The position numbers and the translations under genes are program-made. The notes beneath the pieces are model-generated. The model was not told the DNA's origin and did no database searches. It worked only from the letters and a program-made list of their open reading frames with translations. DNA of 35,593 bases from a bacterium. GTDB taxonomy: Bacteria; Bacillota; Clostridia; Lachnospirales; Lachnospiraceae. Below, one piece after another: positions 14,769 through 24,309 of this stretch (position 1 is the first letter of the stretch; every line of letters begins with the position of its first letter). The stretch lies in NCBI GenBank assembly GCA_023667365.1, contig JAMPAG010000001.1, positions 415,800 to 451,392 of the forward strand, given 5' to 3'.

Positions 14769-17099
14769 TTACCGCTTCCAAAAGCGTTTCCGCCGTCCTG
14801 CGCGCACGCCGTCGTTCTCCTTCGGCTCCGGCGCTTCGGGACAGGAAGGATACAGGCTTTTCGCCGCCTCGTCCGTCAAAAAAACAATGCCCGCTTCCAT
14901 TGTCAGTTCATTCTCTTCGGCGCGTTCCACACCATCCAGAAAAACGGTCAGGTTCGGATCGTTCGTGGGAAATATTTTCGCGCCGCCCGGCGCCGTGATC
15001 CCGTTCATGGAAATCTGACAATCCGGGGCTGTTTTTACAAGCCCGGCGCCCTCACGCTGCGCTTCTGCCGCCGCCATACCTGCGTTTGCCGTTCCTCGCG
15101 CCCCTGCGGCATTCTCAACTCCGCTCCCGGAGGCCGCCGCTTCTGCCGCCCGCGCGCTTAACGGCGTCTGCTCATAAACGCACCTGCCGTTGACGCAGAT
15201 TTTTATGCCGTAGAGCATACACGGAACCAGCGCAGGATCCAAGCGCAGCGCCCGTACTTCTTTTGCGAACGGAATCCGCACATTCACGCGGCTCCTGTCC
15301 TGATAGACATGCGGCATAAAAAAGGACTGTCTCTCCGAAAACCCTTCCCCCGTATCCACATAAACCTGGAACCTGCGAAACGGCTCCATCGCCTGATCGG
15401 CAAGCACCAGATCGCGGACCGGCGTTGCCGGCTGTCCCATCTGCTCATAGAGCTGCGCCATGGAATGCCGCCCGTCCATCACGCGCTCCTGGAATTCATT
15501 TTCGCCGCGTTGCAGACGCGCAAGATTTTCCGGCGTGATGCCATAACGCTGCGCGATCCCGCGCGCAAACAGCCACCGCCTCCGAAACTCCGGTCCCGAC
15601 GCGTAAACAAACATGGCGCGCTTCCCAAGCGTCTCTCCGTCCATTGCCTCGGGAACCGTCCACTCATAGTCAATCAGGGTCCATGGCGACTGAAGCTTGT
15701 CACGCCATCCTGCCGCCTCCACGGCATCGCTTTGCTCAGCCGTAGTATCGCTCCTCTCAGCCGCCGCATCGTCTTTCTGCGCCCCGATCAAAATATTGGC
15801 AAAAATCAAATCATAGTCGCTGACGGGCATGTCCGCATGATAGGACGCAATCTCCTCATACCGCGCAAGCAGCGCGAGAAACCCCTCCCCGTCATCGCGG
15901 TACAGACATTCATCGAGCGCCTCTTCCAGCGTACCGCCCTCCACATAGGCAAAGCGCACGCCGTCTCCCGCCGCCTCACAGGTGTTGATGGAAAGCCCGC
16001 TTCCCTCGTATTTCCTGCTTAACTGCTCATAACTTTGTAAAAGATTACGGATATGCGCGCATGCCTCCGGCGTATCCGGGCGCTTCTCCACATAGCGGAC
16101 GCCCTCCGAAACGCAGATGTCCGTACGGATGGCATACTGCGGCGCCCGGTCATTGGAATATTTCACATAGATCTGGCGCAGTGGTTCTCCGATCACGATC
16201 AAAAAAGAATTGGCAAATTCCGCAAATCTGCCTTCACGGATCAGCCCGTCGTACACATTTTTTTCATCAAAGAGCACCATGCGCTCCCTGTCGAAATTGC
16301 GCATATTATTCGTCAATTCTCCGACACGCGGCGGATAGGCATCCGAATACAGCGTCGTCATAAATTTATAATCGGGATACGGATAATAAAAATGATAGTC
16401 GTAAACCCCGCACCGCTCCATCAGCCGGACGAGCCCGTCCCGCCCAAACGTGCGCACGCCGCCCCCGCCCGGATAATCCTCCAGTCCGGTAAAATAGTCT
16501 CCGACATGATCTTCTTTACAGCCCGCAAAATATTTCAGACCGTACTTATTTTCAATGGCAATGACAATCCTGCCGTCCGGCGCGCAATGCCTGCGGATGA
16601 TCTTCAAAAAATCCTCATAGGGCGTCCCCGTATCCATATAGCCCTGTCCGTATTCAAATACGCCGATCAATAACACAAAATCATAATCGCTCTCAAGACT
16701 CGGCTCCATGTCCTTGAAATTGCCGATCTTGATCGTGATATTTCCGCTCTCCCGATGACGGTACGCATTGATCATGCTTCTTTTTTGGGAAAGATCCACG
16801 CATGTCACGCTTCCCGCGCGCGCGGCAAGCGCGCCTGTGATGGCGCCGCAGCCCGCGCCGATCTCCAGCACCCTGCTGCTTTTTGTGATCGGCAGAAAGC
16901 TGACGATATTCTCGCGGAAACGGGAAAGATGATAGAGCACGGGCCAGCTTTTCTGCTCCTCAATGATGCGCGGAAATTCCTCCGCGGCATGATCGCGCGC
17001 GATCGCAAGCAGGGTGTCCTCCACCGCGCCGTCGCAGTAAAGATCTTCCCCGCCGTAATACGTCTCATCCAATTTTACCTTTCCGATCTGCTCCGCCAT
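14769..17099 (-). CDS. Methyltransferase-kinase fusion, WbdD-like putative chain-capping enzyme
   Basis: A 776-residue protein. Residues ~60-250 form a class I SAM-dependent methyltransferase: RVLEIGAGCGAITG at 76-89 (motif I), VDLS at 101-104 and FVLLIGVFEYG. Residues ~310-560 look like a small-molecule kinase: VEKRP (Lys339), a hinge-like YVEGGTLEEAL (385-395), DLIFAN at 430-435 matching the D-L-x-x-x-N catalytic loop, and LIDYEW (Asp477) at the metal-binding position. About 40 residues, including an acidic Ala/Asp/Glu-rich insert, separate the last two motifs. The C-terminal ~200 residues hold a YVDTGEGFSERQ domain and an Ala/Gly-rich linker. Methyltransferase plus kinase is the architecture of E. 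coli WbdD, which caps O9a polysaccharide at its non-reducing end. Placement two genes from Wzt supports a capping role (inference). Confidence 0.8.
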   Translation of the reverse strand: MAEQIGKVKLDETYYGGEDLYCDGAVEDTLLAIARDHAAEEFPRIIEEQKSWPVLYHLSRFRENIVSFLPITKSSRVLEIGAGCGAITGALAARAGSVTCVDLSQKRSMINAYRHRESGNITIKIGNFKDMEPSLESDYDFVLLIGVFEYGQGYMDTGTPYEDFLKIIRRHCAPDGRIVIAIENKYGLKYFAGCKEDHVGDYFTGLEDYPGGGGVRTFGRDGLVRLMERCGVYDYHFYYPYPDYKFMTTLYSDAYPPRVGELTNNMRNFDRERMVLFDEKNVYDGLIREGRFAEFANSFLIVIGEPLRQIYVKYSNDRAPQYAIRTDICVSEGVRYVEKRPDTPEACAHIRNLLQSYEQLSRKYEGSGLSINTCEAAGDGVRFAYVEGGTLEEALDECLYRDDGEGFLALLARYEEIASYHADMPVSDYDLIFANILIGAQKDDAAAERSDTTAEQSDAVEAAGWRDKLQSPWTLIDYEWTVPEAMDGETLGKRAMFVYASGPEFRRRWLFARGIAQRYGITPENLARLQRGENEFQERVMDGRHSMAQLYEQMGQPATPVRDLVLADQAMEPFRRFQVYVDTGEGFSERQSFFMPHVYQDRSRVNVRIPFAKEVRALRLDPALVPCMLYGIKICVNGRCVYEQTPLSARAAEAAASGSGVENAAGARGTANAGMAAAEAQREGAGLVKTAPDCQISMNGITAPGGAKIFPTNDPNLTVFLDGVERAEENELTMEAGIVFLTDEAAKSLYPSCPEAPEPKENDGVRAGRRKRFWKR

Positions 17100-17135
17100 A
17101 CCTGTTTCGTCCTCATTCTGCCGCGGCCTGTCTCT

Positions 17136-17241
17136 GCGGCTCTATCCGCTTTCGGTCATGCCGCCTCGCTCAGCCTCATACGGGCTTCCTGTCAGCTTCC
17201 TTCCCGCGGCTCTATCCGCTTTCGATCATGCTTACTGTCGC
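17136..17241. repeat. Pair of direct repeats in the spacer between the exporter and methyltransferase-kinase genes
   Basis: A 26-nt segment starting GCGGCTCTATCCGC occurs at 17136-17161 and again at 17216-17241, 80 nt apart, with one clear difference (TTCGGTC versus TTCGATC). Each copy carries a small GCGG/CCGC inverted repeat. The 209-nt spacer 17100-17308 otherwise shows only C/T-rich sequence and no gene. Confidence 0.6.
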
Positions 17242-17308
17242 CCGGCTTCCCATCCTGCCGCATTCTGCCGCTGTCAGCGCCGCATATACATCCGCTTCCC
17301 TGCCTCAC

Positions 17309-18613
17309 TCAGCCGCTCTTTCCCGCCTGCTTCTTTTCCCCGCCGACCACGGTGACGACCGATTCCATGTCGTAAAAGCCGACGGTATTCTTATCCGAAA
17401 CGACCGTGACGTTCAACACGTCATACAGCCTGTGATACACCTGAAAATCATCTTTCTCATATCCCGTCAGTCCGAGAGAAAGCAGATACTCGCCGCCCTG
17501 CAGCGACATTTTCTGCGTGAACACGATCTCCTTCGTCTCCCCCGCCCTGACCGGCTCCAAGAACGCCTTTTCAAACATCGTATTCGTTCCCGTGATCTCC
17601 GTTCCCTTGATATTCTTAAACGAAAATGCGAAGATCGGCGCCGGTAAGTCCTCATAAAAATCCGCCCGCATGTGAATGTGGAACTCCGTTCCCTTAATAA
17701 CCGCCGTCGCTCTCTTTCCCATGTCGTCCGTAATATAAAACTCCGTGATCTGCGCCTGCTTCGTGCCATACTCCAAGAGTTCCGGATTTTCCCCCGCGGA
17801 CACGGACTCCTCCGCCTTCTCCTCATTCATCTCATACTGCCCGACGAGCACACGCTTGTAATCGTCGATCATCTGTCTGGGCGTCCCTTCTCCGAGCTTG
17901 ACGCCTTTGTCGATCAGCACAACGCGGTCACAGTACTTGGCGATACTGCTCAGATCATGGCTGACAAAGAGGATCGTCTTTCCCATCTTCTTAAATTCTT
18001 CGAATTTATGATAACATTTCGATTGAAAAAACACATCGCCGACCGAAAGCGCCTCATCCACAATCAAAATTTCCGGGTCGATATTGATCGCCACGGCAAA
18101 CGCGAGACGGACAAACATGCCGGAGGAATACGTTTTTACCGGCTGATTCACAAAATCGCCGATGTCGGCAAATTCCAAAATGCCCGGCATACGCGCCTCA
18201 ATCTCCGCGTTGGAAAATCCCATCATGGTGCCGTTCAGGTAGATATTCTCAATGCCCGTATATTCCATGTTAAATCCCGCGCCAAGCTCTAAAAGCGCCG
18301 AGATACGCCCGTTGACCGTCACGCTCCCGCCGCTCGGATTGAGCACGCCCGTAATGATCTTTAACAGCGTCGATTTCCCGGAGCCGTTCGTCCCGATGAT
18401 GCCGACCGTCTCCCCCTGATAAATCTTCATATCCACGCCGTTTAAGGCAAAATGCTCGCGGTGCAGCTTTTTTCTTGTCAGCCCCAGCGCCTCTTTCATG
18501 CGGTCACGGTTCCGGTCATACAATTTATAGATTTTGGTGACATGCTCCACCGATACCGCAACTTCCCGCTCCGGTCTGATCGGTTGATTATTCAAGTCCA
18601 CAACATTTCCCAT
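17309..18613 (-). CDS. wzt: Polysaccharide ABC exporter ATP-binding protein with C-terminal domain
   Basis: ATPase of the exporter that moves the lipid-linked glycan across the membrane. In the 434-residue product, Walker A is GTNGSGKST (74-82), the signature YSSGM (162-166), Walker B EILIVDEALSVGD (181-193) and the switch His is in VSHD (219). The GAGFNMEYTG segment is typical of the Wzt/TagH/RgpD branch. Residues ~281-425 form an extra beta-rich domain (AQITEFYITDDMGK..., FAFSFKNIKGTEI), like the carbohydrate-binding C-domain of Wzt that recognises a chain cap. Start: a GTG 16 codons upstream (18661) lacks an SD; the ATG at 18613 follows AGGAAG. The 48-nt gap after the permease supports one operon. 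Confidence 0.92.
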   Translation of the reverse strand: MGNVVDLNNQPIRPEREVAVSVEHVTKIYKLYDRNRDRMKEALGLTRKKLHREHFALNGVDMKIYQGETVGIIGTNGSGKSTLLKIITGVLNPSGGSVTVNGRISALLELGAGFNMEYTGIENIYLNGTMMGFSNAEIEARMPGILEFADIGDFVNQPVKTYSSGMFVRLAFAVAINIDPEILIVDEALSVGDVFFQSKCYHKFEEFKKMGKTILFVSHDLSSIAKYCDRVVLIDKGVKLGEGTPRQMIDDYKRVLVGQYEMNEEKAEESVSAGENPELLEYGTKQAQITEFYITDDMGKRATAVIKGTEFHIHMRADFYEDLPAPIFAFSFKNIKGTEITGTNTMFEKAFLEPVRAGETKEIVFTQKMSLQGGEYLLSLGLTGYEKDDFQVYHRLYDVLNVTVVSDKNTVGFYDMESVVTVVGGEKKQAGKSG

Positions 18614-18661
18614 GCTTCCTGTCCCTTTCCAATATGAGAAGACCCGCTTTGCGAACCGCAC

Positions 18662-19654
18662 TCACATTACATCCGCAAAATGCACTTTCAGCCGCTTAAA
18701 AATCAGCGCGCCGAGCGCGAAGAGCAGAATCACCACGATCCAAAAATACATGGTGGAATAAAAATCCTCCCAAAACCATGTTTTTTCAAACAGCGCGCTC
18801 CGATAACCGTTCACGATATAAAAAACCGGATTCAGCTTAAAAACAACCTGCCATTTCGGCGGCAGCATCGTGATATTCCAGAGGATCGGCGTCGCCCACA
18901 TGCCGATCTGCATAAAAATGCCGATGATCTGGTTTAAGTCCCTGAAAAATACAACGACCGCACAGGTTGTGTAGCACATCGCCAGCACAAGAATGAACAT
19001 GCAAAAGCTGAAATAAATGAGCTGCAGCATATAAACGCCCGGCATATTCCCGTAACAGAAATACAGCACCAGCATGACACAGGCAAAAAACAAATGCATA
19101 AAAGTCGCGGCAAACACCTTGATGATCGGAAGGATACTGATCTTAAACACGACCTTTTTTACCAGATAGTTATACTCCAAAAGCGCGTTCGTGCCGTTCG
19201 AAAGCGCCTCGGAAAAGTACATCCACGGCACAAGTCCTGCCGTCAGCCACAGCACATAGGGAATCTCTGTGTCTCCTATGGACTGTCTCGACTGCATGAT
19301 TGTACCGAATACAAACCAGTACAGCAGCACCGTGACGACCGGCTGTACGAGCGCCCACACCATGCCGAGATACGAACCCGCATAACGTGTCTTAAAATCG
19401 TTTTTTGACAATTTCCAGATCAGCCGTCTGTTCTGCCACAATTCCGCAGGCAGCACCATCAGCTTATCATAAAAAGTAATAAAAAGAAATACGCCAAAAA
19501 TAACGATACCTGTCGCGATGATCTTTTTGATCAGCTCATGCTCCGGATCGGCAAACTGATTCTGATGACTCCATAAGATCGCGAGAAAGACAATCCCGAT
19601 CAATGTGATCAACAGAATGCCCGCCTTTTTGGAGATGATGGGTTTTGTTCTCAT
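18662..19654 (-). CDS. wzm: Polysaccharide ABC exporter permease
   Basis: ABC-2 type membrane subunit of the glycan exporter, partner of the ATPase directly downstream. The core from about residue 72 has the family signature WKLSKNDFKTRYAGSYLGMVWALVQP (the cytoplasmic interface helix) and about six membrane helices; the segment GYRSALF near the end is also typical. It is unusual in having ~70 extra N-terminal residues with two further hydrophobic helices (11-27 and 44-62) before the core; common Wzm/RgpC/TagG proteins are about 260 residues. It ends with GTA ATG TGA, just before the next gene. Confidence 0.92.
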   Translation of the reverse strand: MRTKPIISKKAGILLITLIGIVFLAILWSHQNQFADPEHELIKKIIATGIVIFGVFLFITFYDKLMVLPAELWQNRRLIWKLSKNDFKTRYAGSYLGMVWALVQPVVTVLLYWFVFGTIMQSRQSIGDTEIPYVLWLTAGLVPWMYFSEALSNGTNALLEYNYLVKKVVFKISILPIIKVFAATFMHLFFACVMLVLYFCYGNMPGVYMLQLIYFSFCMFILVLAMCYTTCAVVVFFRDLNQIIGIFMQIGMWATPILWNITMLPPKWQVVFKLNPVFYIVNGYRSALFEKTWFWEDFYSTMYFWIVVILLFALGALIFKRLKVHFADVM

Positions 19655-19678
19655 ATCGTAACCCGCCTTTTCTTTCCT

Positions 19679-20242
19679 TTATCCGAGATACTTCTGTGTA
19701 TATTCTTTGATGCCGCCCCACTTTGTATCCTTTTCGGACTGAATCAGCTCCATGCCCGCGGGAATCGGCCATACCACGCCAATGTCAAGATCATTGTAGC
19801 AGATGCCGCCCTCGTCGTTGGGATGATAGAAATCGGAACATTTATAACAGAACTCCGCATATTCGGACAGCACTAAAAAACCATGCGCAAATCCCTTCGG
19901 GACAAAAAATTGTTTTTTATTCTCCTCGGAGAGCAGGACGCCGTGCCATTTCCCGTAAGTCCGGCTGCCTTTCCGCAGATCCACCGCCACGTCAAATACC
20001 TCTCCTCTGACCACCCGCACGAGTTTCGCCTGCGGATACTGAATCTGAAAATGCAGACCGCGCAGAACGCCTTTCTTGGACGCCGACTGATTATCCTGCA
20101 CAAACACTTCCTCAATGCCCACAGCTTTGAAGTCGTTATACTGGTAGGTCTCCATAAAATAGCCGCGCTCATCCCCTCTCACTTCGGGGGTAATGACTTT
20201 TAATCCCTCGATCTCACATGTCTCTACACTGATCTTTCCCAT
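19679..20242 (-). CDS. rfbC: dTDP-4-dehydrorhamnose 3,5-epimerase
   Basis: Third step of dTDP-L-rhamnose synthesis: epimerises dTDP-4-keto-6-deoxyglucose at C3 and C5. The 187-residue cupin protein shows RGDERGYFMETY, QDNQSASKKGVLRGLHFQ (catalytic His64), GEVFDVAVDLRKGS, FFVPKGFAHGFLVLSE and the C-terminal YNDLDIGVVWP, all classical for RfbC. Full length. SD GGAGAGGG precedes the ATG. It lies 24 nt upstream of the permease gene, linking sugar supply to export. Confidence 0.96.
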   Translation of the reverse strand: MGKISVETCEIEGLKVITPEVRGDERGYFMETYQYNDFKAVGIEEVFVQDNQSASKKGVLRGLHFQIQYPQAKLVRVVRGEVFDVAVDLRKGSRTYGKWHGVLLSEENKKQFFVPKGFAHGFLVLSEYAEFCYKCSDFYHPNDEGGICYNDLDIGVVWPIPAGMELIQSEKDTKWGGIKEYTQKYLG

Positions 20243-20260
20243 TGGTTTATTCCCTCTCCT

Positions 20261-21667
20261 TTACTCTTTTTTACCATGCCGTTTTCTCCCGCGGTAAAGC
20301 GCGCGCAGCATAAGAAAACAAACGATCCAGAAAACTCCCTGTGTATAATCTAAATACCGCGACTGCACAAAGATGACAAGACAAATCCCTGCCACATTCA
20401 TCCCCATAAAACCAACGATCAGAATTGCAAACGCGATAAGCCCGCTCTCTTTCTCCCGGTACTTTTTTGAAAAAAGCAGGCGGCAGCCTGCCGCAAAGAA
20501 GCCCGCCCATATCAAAACCGCTCCTGCCGCCGCGTACGGATACGCACCCTCCGGGATGATCGGAATAACGGAAAGCACGAAGCCTTTCGGCATCATACAA
20601 CAGGCGTTATAAAGCCAATCCCGGATATGAGCCCGAAACAGCACCGCCTGTATTTCCTTTGAAACCTCTTTTTTGATTCGATCCCCCTCGAATCCCATCG
20701 GCTCCATGCCCCGCCGCTCCACATACTGCTGAAAAAACGGGCGGATCACCGAATATTTAATACGGTCGTGACAATCCGCCACCGCCTCCCCGTTCGCATA
20801 CCAGCCCTTATCGGCGTAACGGTATGTCCATCCGTTTTCATCCACCTGCGCATAGAGTTCCGTAAAAACTTCCTTTACCTCCGCGTCCTCAAACCGCTCC
20901 GCGTCTTCCGCATCGGAAGCATACAACAAATTTGACATCATTGTAAACGTGTTTTCTGATGACTTTTCAAAATATCCCCATTGCACATAACAATAAAATA
21001 AGGTTAAAAATACACTTAATGCCAGAGCCGCAGCCACCCCTGCGATCTCCAGAAAACATTTCTTCCACAGCCTTTTGCGCGGTCTGATCAGATTCCACCA
21101 TATTGAAAGAATCCCAATTACCACGAAACAGATTTCCATCTGATTCCGGTTCGTCATCATCAATGCAGCAAGTAAAAGCATACAAACATACGATAAATGA
21201 TTTTTTTCCCGCTGTAAATAGCAAATCACTGCCGTCAGAAAAAGATAAAAGAAAGAATAGGAAAAACACTCGGTATAAATCAAATGTGAATAGTTTATTC
21301 TGGGCGGCGACCACATCGTATCCAACCCGAATGGCAGCAGCAGCAATAAATAACAGCCGCACAATTCCCATCGTTTCAGTTCAAAGTACCGCCCTATCAC
21401 TGCTGCCAGAAGCAAACACGAACAAAGCGCCACAATTCCCTGCAGATACACTACCGCCTGCAATCCATATCCGCCAAACACCGCTCCGCATATCATGATC
21501 ACAAGCGGATAAAACGGTTCTCTTTCATAACTTGCGTTGATATAGCCGAGCGAGTCGTTCCCTAACTGCACACCGCCCTCACCCATTAAGAAGAAGTACC
21601 CCCACCCGATCACGGTAAGAACAATATAAAACAAACCATCTTTTCTCCGATTCCGCATCCTCTGCAT
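20261..21667 (-). CDS. Polytopic membrane protein, GT-C glycosyltransferase-like
   Basis: A 468-residue integral membrane protein with about ten hydrophobic helices. An extracytoplasmic-looking loop early on (GGVQLGNDSLGYINASYEREPFYP) carries acidic residues, as in the first loop of GT-C enzymes that use lipid-linked sugars. A large hydrophilic region (SSENTFTMMSNLLYASDAED...) lies between about residues 250 and 350. No family motif gives a substrate. From its place between the rhamnose genes, it could add a side sugar outside the membrane or be an accessory factor; this is inference. Many members of such families are annotated only as hypothetical. Confidence 0.7.
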   Translation of the reverse strand: MQRMRNRRKDGLFYIVLTVIGWGYFFLMGEGGVQLGNDSLGYINASYEREPFYPLVIMICGAVFGGYGLQAVVYLQGIVALCSCLLLAAVIGRYFELKRWELCGCYLLLLLPFGLDTMWSPPRINYSHLIYTECFSYSFFYLFLTAVICYLQREKNHLSYVCMLLLAALMMTNRNQMEICFVVIGILSIWWNLIRPRKRLWKKCFLEIAGVAAALALSVFLTLFYCYVQWGYFEKSSENTFTMMSNLLYASDAEDAERFEDAEVKEVFTELYAQVDENGWTYRYADKGWYANGEAVADCHDRIKYSVIRPFFQQYVERRGMEPMGFEGDRIKKEVSKEIQAVLFRAHIRDWLYNACCMMPKGFVLSVIPIIPEGAYPYAAAGAVLIWAGFFAAGCRLLFSKKYREKESGLIAFAILIVGFMGMNVAGICLVIFVQSRYLDYTQGVFWIVCFLMLRALYRGRKRHGKKE

Positions 21668-21804
21668 ATTTCTGCACCTTTCTCATTTACACGTTTAAGA
21701 AAGCCTTCCTCTATACACCTTCCTTCAAAAAATCATCCATCCCTCATAAGGCAGCTTCGTCGCGCGGAACCGTTCCGCCGCCCGATGCCCTTTATTCCCC
21801 GGTG

Positions 21805-23283
21805 CTAGACCGCTCCTTCCGGCGCTGTATCTCCGCCGGGCACTACCCCGCCTTCCGGGACTGCTTCTCCTTCGGGGAACGCTTCGGCTCCCGGCAGCAC
21901 TTCGCCCTCGTTCTCCGCTTCCGCCGCGGTCTCCTCTTCGCTGTCCTCCGCCCGCAGCGTCTCTCCCAGATCGGAGAGACTTAAATTTCCGAGATTTAGG
22001 TCCACGCGCCCCGTCACGCCGTCCACATATCCGCGGGACGTATACTGCCAAAATTGAAAACTTCCCTCATAAGTCGGCGCATCCTTATATTCCGCAAGCC
22101 ATGTAAGATAATCCGTAAGCTGCGAATCATCCACCCGCTCGTGAAACCAGTTTTTGCTCGCGTAGACGCCCGCACGGTAGCCCGCGTTCTCGATCGTCTC
22201 ACAAAACGCCTTTAGCACAAGCGTCCGTGTCGGAATGTCAAGCCCGTCCGCCCTGCCCGCGCCGCGCGCGGCAGTCTCCGTATCAATAAACACCGGCAGT
22301 TCCACCCGGTAATCCCGGCAGAGGGTGACGACCATACTCGCCTCCTCGACCGCTTCCACCTCATTGACCGCCTGTGTGAAAAAATAAACGCCTACCCGCA
22401 CACCTGCCTCATTCGCCCCGGAAATATTGCGCACAAAACAGGCGTCCTCGACCAGCGCGCCCGACGTATAGCCCCGGTAACCGCAGCGGATGATCACGAA
22501 CCCGATTCCCTGTTCCTTGATCTTTTCCCAGTCGATCTCTCCGTTAAAGCTGGAAATATCCATTCCCATGACCGCCATGTCCATTCCGGTGAGCAGATCC
22601 ACGCGCTCCGTGTCGTCCCGATCCGCATCCATATCGCGTTCCTGCGCTTCCTCTATGCGTTTATCGATCTCATCCTCCGAGACGATGAGCAGATCTATAT
22701 CTGCGATTGTCCGGTATTCCACCTGATCGTTGACATGCACGTTCAAGTAGGAAGTCGATACATGGTATCCCTCGATCGGCGCAACGGACACCCGGTAGTC
22801 GCCCGCGCTCAAATCCCGGATATAGACGATGCCGTCCCTGTCCAAGTCCTTATAGGAACCGACGCCTTCCACCTCAATAAAAAAAGGTTCTCCCGTCACG
22901 AGCGCTCCCTCCGCATCCACGATCTGCAGGCGCATATCCCGCTGTACGCTCGTGGCAATAAGCGAAAGCCGGACCGCATCGCTGTCCGCGGCGGGTCCGC
23001 GCTCCGGCTCGTCATCCCAAAAACTCTCGTCCCGGAGAAACGCCCTCGTGTCGCCGTTCAAGGTAAAATCCGCCTCGCTGCGCGTGCGCGGATCACTGTC
23101 CTCCCCCTGCTGCGCGTTCCCCGCATTGTCGGACTGCACGCCGCTCTGCGGCGCATTCACGGAAGTACTGCGGGACTCTCCCGCAAATCCGCCGTAATGA
23201 TTCGTCCAAAGCACGATCCCCAGAATCGCCAGTACCGATAAGGAACAGACTGCAATTGTTCTTCTGATCAGCTTATAATCCAT
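21805..23283 (-). CDS. Membrane-anchored GH25 lysozyme with beta-sandwich stalk
   Basis: A putative muramidase cutting peptidoglycan outside the cell. Order in the 492-residue product: short basic N-terminus, one membrane helix (~10-26), an acidic linker, a prealbumin/SpaA-like beta domain (103-200, with [20 protein letters not shown]), and the GH25 domain (238-432) with [10 protein letters not shown] (Asp242) and FIDTE (Asp334, Glu336). A tail of Pro-Glu-Gly repeats (445-492) ends it. The true start is the ATG at 23283 (AGAGG 6 nt before); a TTG two codons upstream is poorer. Its first 11 nt overlap the end of rfbA, so translation is coupled. It shares its whole plan with the giant GH25 protein at 25.5 kb. 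Confidence 0.92.
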   Translation of the reverse strand: MDYKLIRRTIAVCSLSVLAILGIVLWTNHYGGFAGESRSTSVNAPQSGVQSDNAGNAQQGEDSDPRTRSEADFTLNGDTRAFLRDESFWDDEPERGPAADSDAVRLSLIATSVQRDMRLQIVDAEGALVTGEPFFIEVEGVGSYKDLDRDGIVYIRDLSAGDYRVSVAPIEGYHVSTSYLNVHVNDQVEYRTIADIDLLIVSEDEIDKRIEEAQERDMDADRDDTERVDLLTGMDMAVMGMDISSFNGEIDWEKIKEQGIGFVIIRCGYRGYTSGALVEDACFVRNISGANEAGVRVGVYFFTQAVNEVEAVEEASMVVTLCRDYRVELPVFIDTETAARGAGRADGLDIPTRTLVLKAFCETIENAGYRAGVYASKNWFHERVDDSQLTDYLTWLAEYKDAPTYEGSFQFWQYTSRGYVDGVTGRVDLNLGNLSLSDLGETLRAEDSEEETAAEAENEGEVLPGAEAFPEGEAVPEGGVVPGGDTAPEGAV

Positions 23284-24142
23284 TCGCAACCTCTGTCAAA
23301 TATTTTCCATAATTGGTCTTCATCAGCGGCTCCGCCAGCCTGAGAAGCTGTTCTCTGTCAATAAAGCCCCTCTTGTACGCGATCTCCTCGATACAGGAAA
23401 TATACAATCCCTGCCGTTTCTGAAACGCCGCCACAAAGTCTGCCGCATCTAAAAGCGCATCGTGGTTCCCCGTATCCAGCCACGCAAAACCGCGTCCGAG
23501 CTTCTCCACATGCAGCGTCCCGCGCCTCAAATACTCGTTATTGATGCTCGTGATCTCAATCTCTCCCCGCGCCGACGGCTTCACGCCCGCCGCGATCTCC
23601 ACCACGTCGTTATCATAAAAATACAATCCCGGCACGGCATAATTACTCTTGGGGTTCTCCGGCTTCTCCTCAATGGACAGCGCCGTCCCCTGCTCGTCGA
23701 ATTCGACGACGCCGTACTCCCGCGGATCCCGGACATAATAGCCGAAGATCGTCGCGCCTTTCTCCCGCTCTGCCGCGCTCTTTAACACACGCGAAAAACT
23801 CTGTCCGTAAAAAATATTATCGCCCAAAACCAATGCCACACGGTCATCCCCGATAAAATCCGCGCCGATGATAAACGCGTCTGCAAGCCCTCTCGGCTTG
23901 TCCTGCACCGCGTAGGAAAACCGCATACCAAGCTGCTCCCCCGTTCCCAAAAGATCCTCAAATACCGGAAGGTCCCTCTCGGTCGAAATGATCAACACTT
24001 CCCTGATTCCCGCCAGCATCAGTGTAGAAAGCGGATAATAAATCATGGGTTTGTCATAGATCGGCATGATCTGTTTGGAAATTGCCTTAGTAAGCGGATA
24101 TAGTCTCGTCCCCGATCCTCCCGCCAGAATGATTCCTTTCAT
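23273..24142 (-). CDS. rfbA: Glucose-1-phosphate thymidylyltransferase
   Basis: Makes dTDP-glucose from glucose-1-phosphate and dTTP, the entry to dTDP-rhamnose. The 289-residue protein begins [18 protein letters not shown], the nucleotide-binding signature, followed by [40 protein letters not shown] and [12 protein letters not shown], all full RfbA motifs. SD GGAGA precedes the ATG. Its stop codon lies inside the start region of the GH25 lysozyme gene (11-nt overlap). Confidence 0.97.
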   Translation of the reverse strand: MKGIILAGGSGTRLYPLTKAISKQIMPIYDKPMIYYPLSTLMLAGIREVLIISTERDLPVFEDLLGTGEQLGMRFSYAVQDKPRGLADAFIIGADFIGDDRVALVLGDNIFYGQSFSRVLKSAAEREKGATIFGYYVRDPREYGVVEFDEQGTALSIEEKPENPKSNYAVPGLYFYDNDVVEIAAGVKPSARGEIEITSINNEYLRRGTLHVEKLGRGFAWLDTGNHDALLDAADFVAAFQKRQGLYISCIEEIAYKRGFIDREQLLRLAEPLMKTNYGKYLTEVANGL

Positions 24143-24270
24143 TGCTCTCCGTTCTCCCTTCTATCCATCATCGCACGGTTCGCTCCCGCTGCTCTTTCCT
24201 CTTCGCCGCGCGCTCCGTTCCCGCTCACACTGTGCCCTGCCATACAGATATGCATGGATGAAACACACCG

Positions 24271-24299
24271 AATGGGAACGACGCCCCGCCGTTCCCATT
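24271..24299. terminator. Hairpin in the rfbB-rfbA spacer
   Basis: AATGGGAACG (24271-24280) and CGTTCCCATT (24290-24299) make a perfect 10-bp stem with a 9-nt loop. The T run (TTTTT, 24298-24302) follows on the plus strand, whereas the genes here read leftwards, so on the sense strand it lacks a U tail. It may be a weak attenuator or mRNA-stability hairpin between rfbB and rfbA. The rest of the 167-nt spacer shows nothing else clear. Confidence 0.45.
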
Positions 24300-24309
24300 T
24301 TTCGTACCG

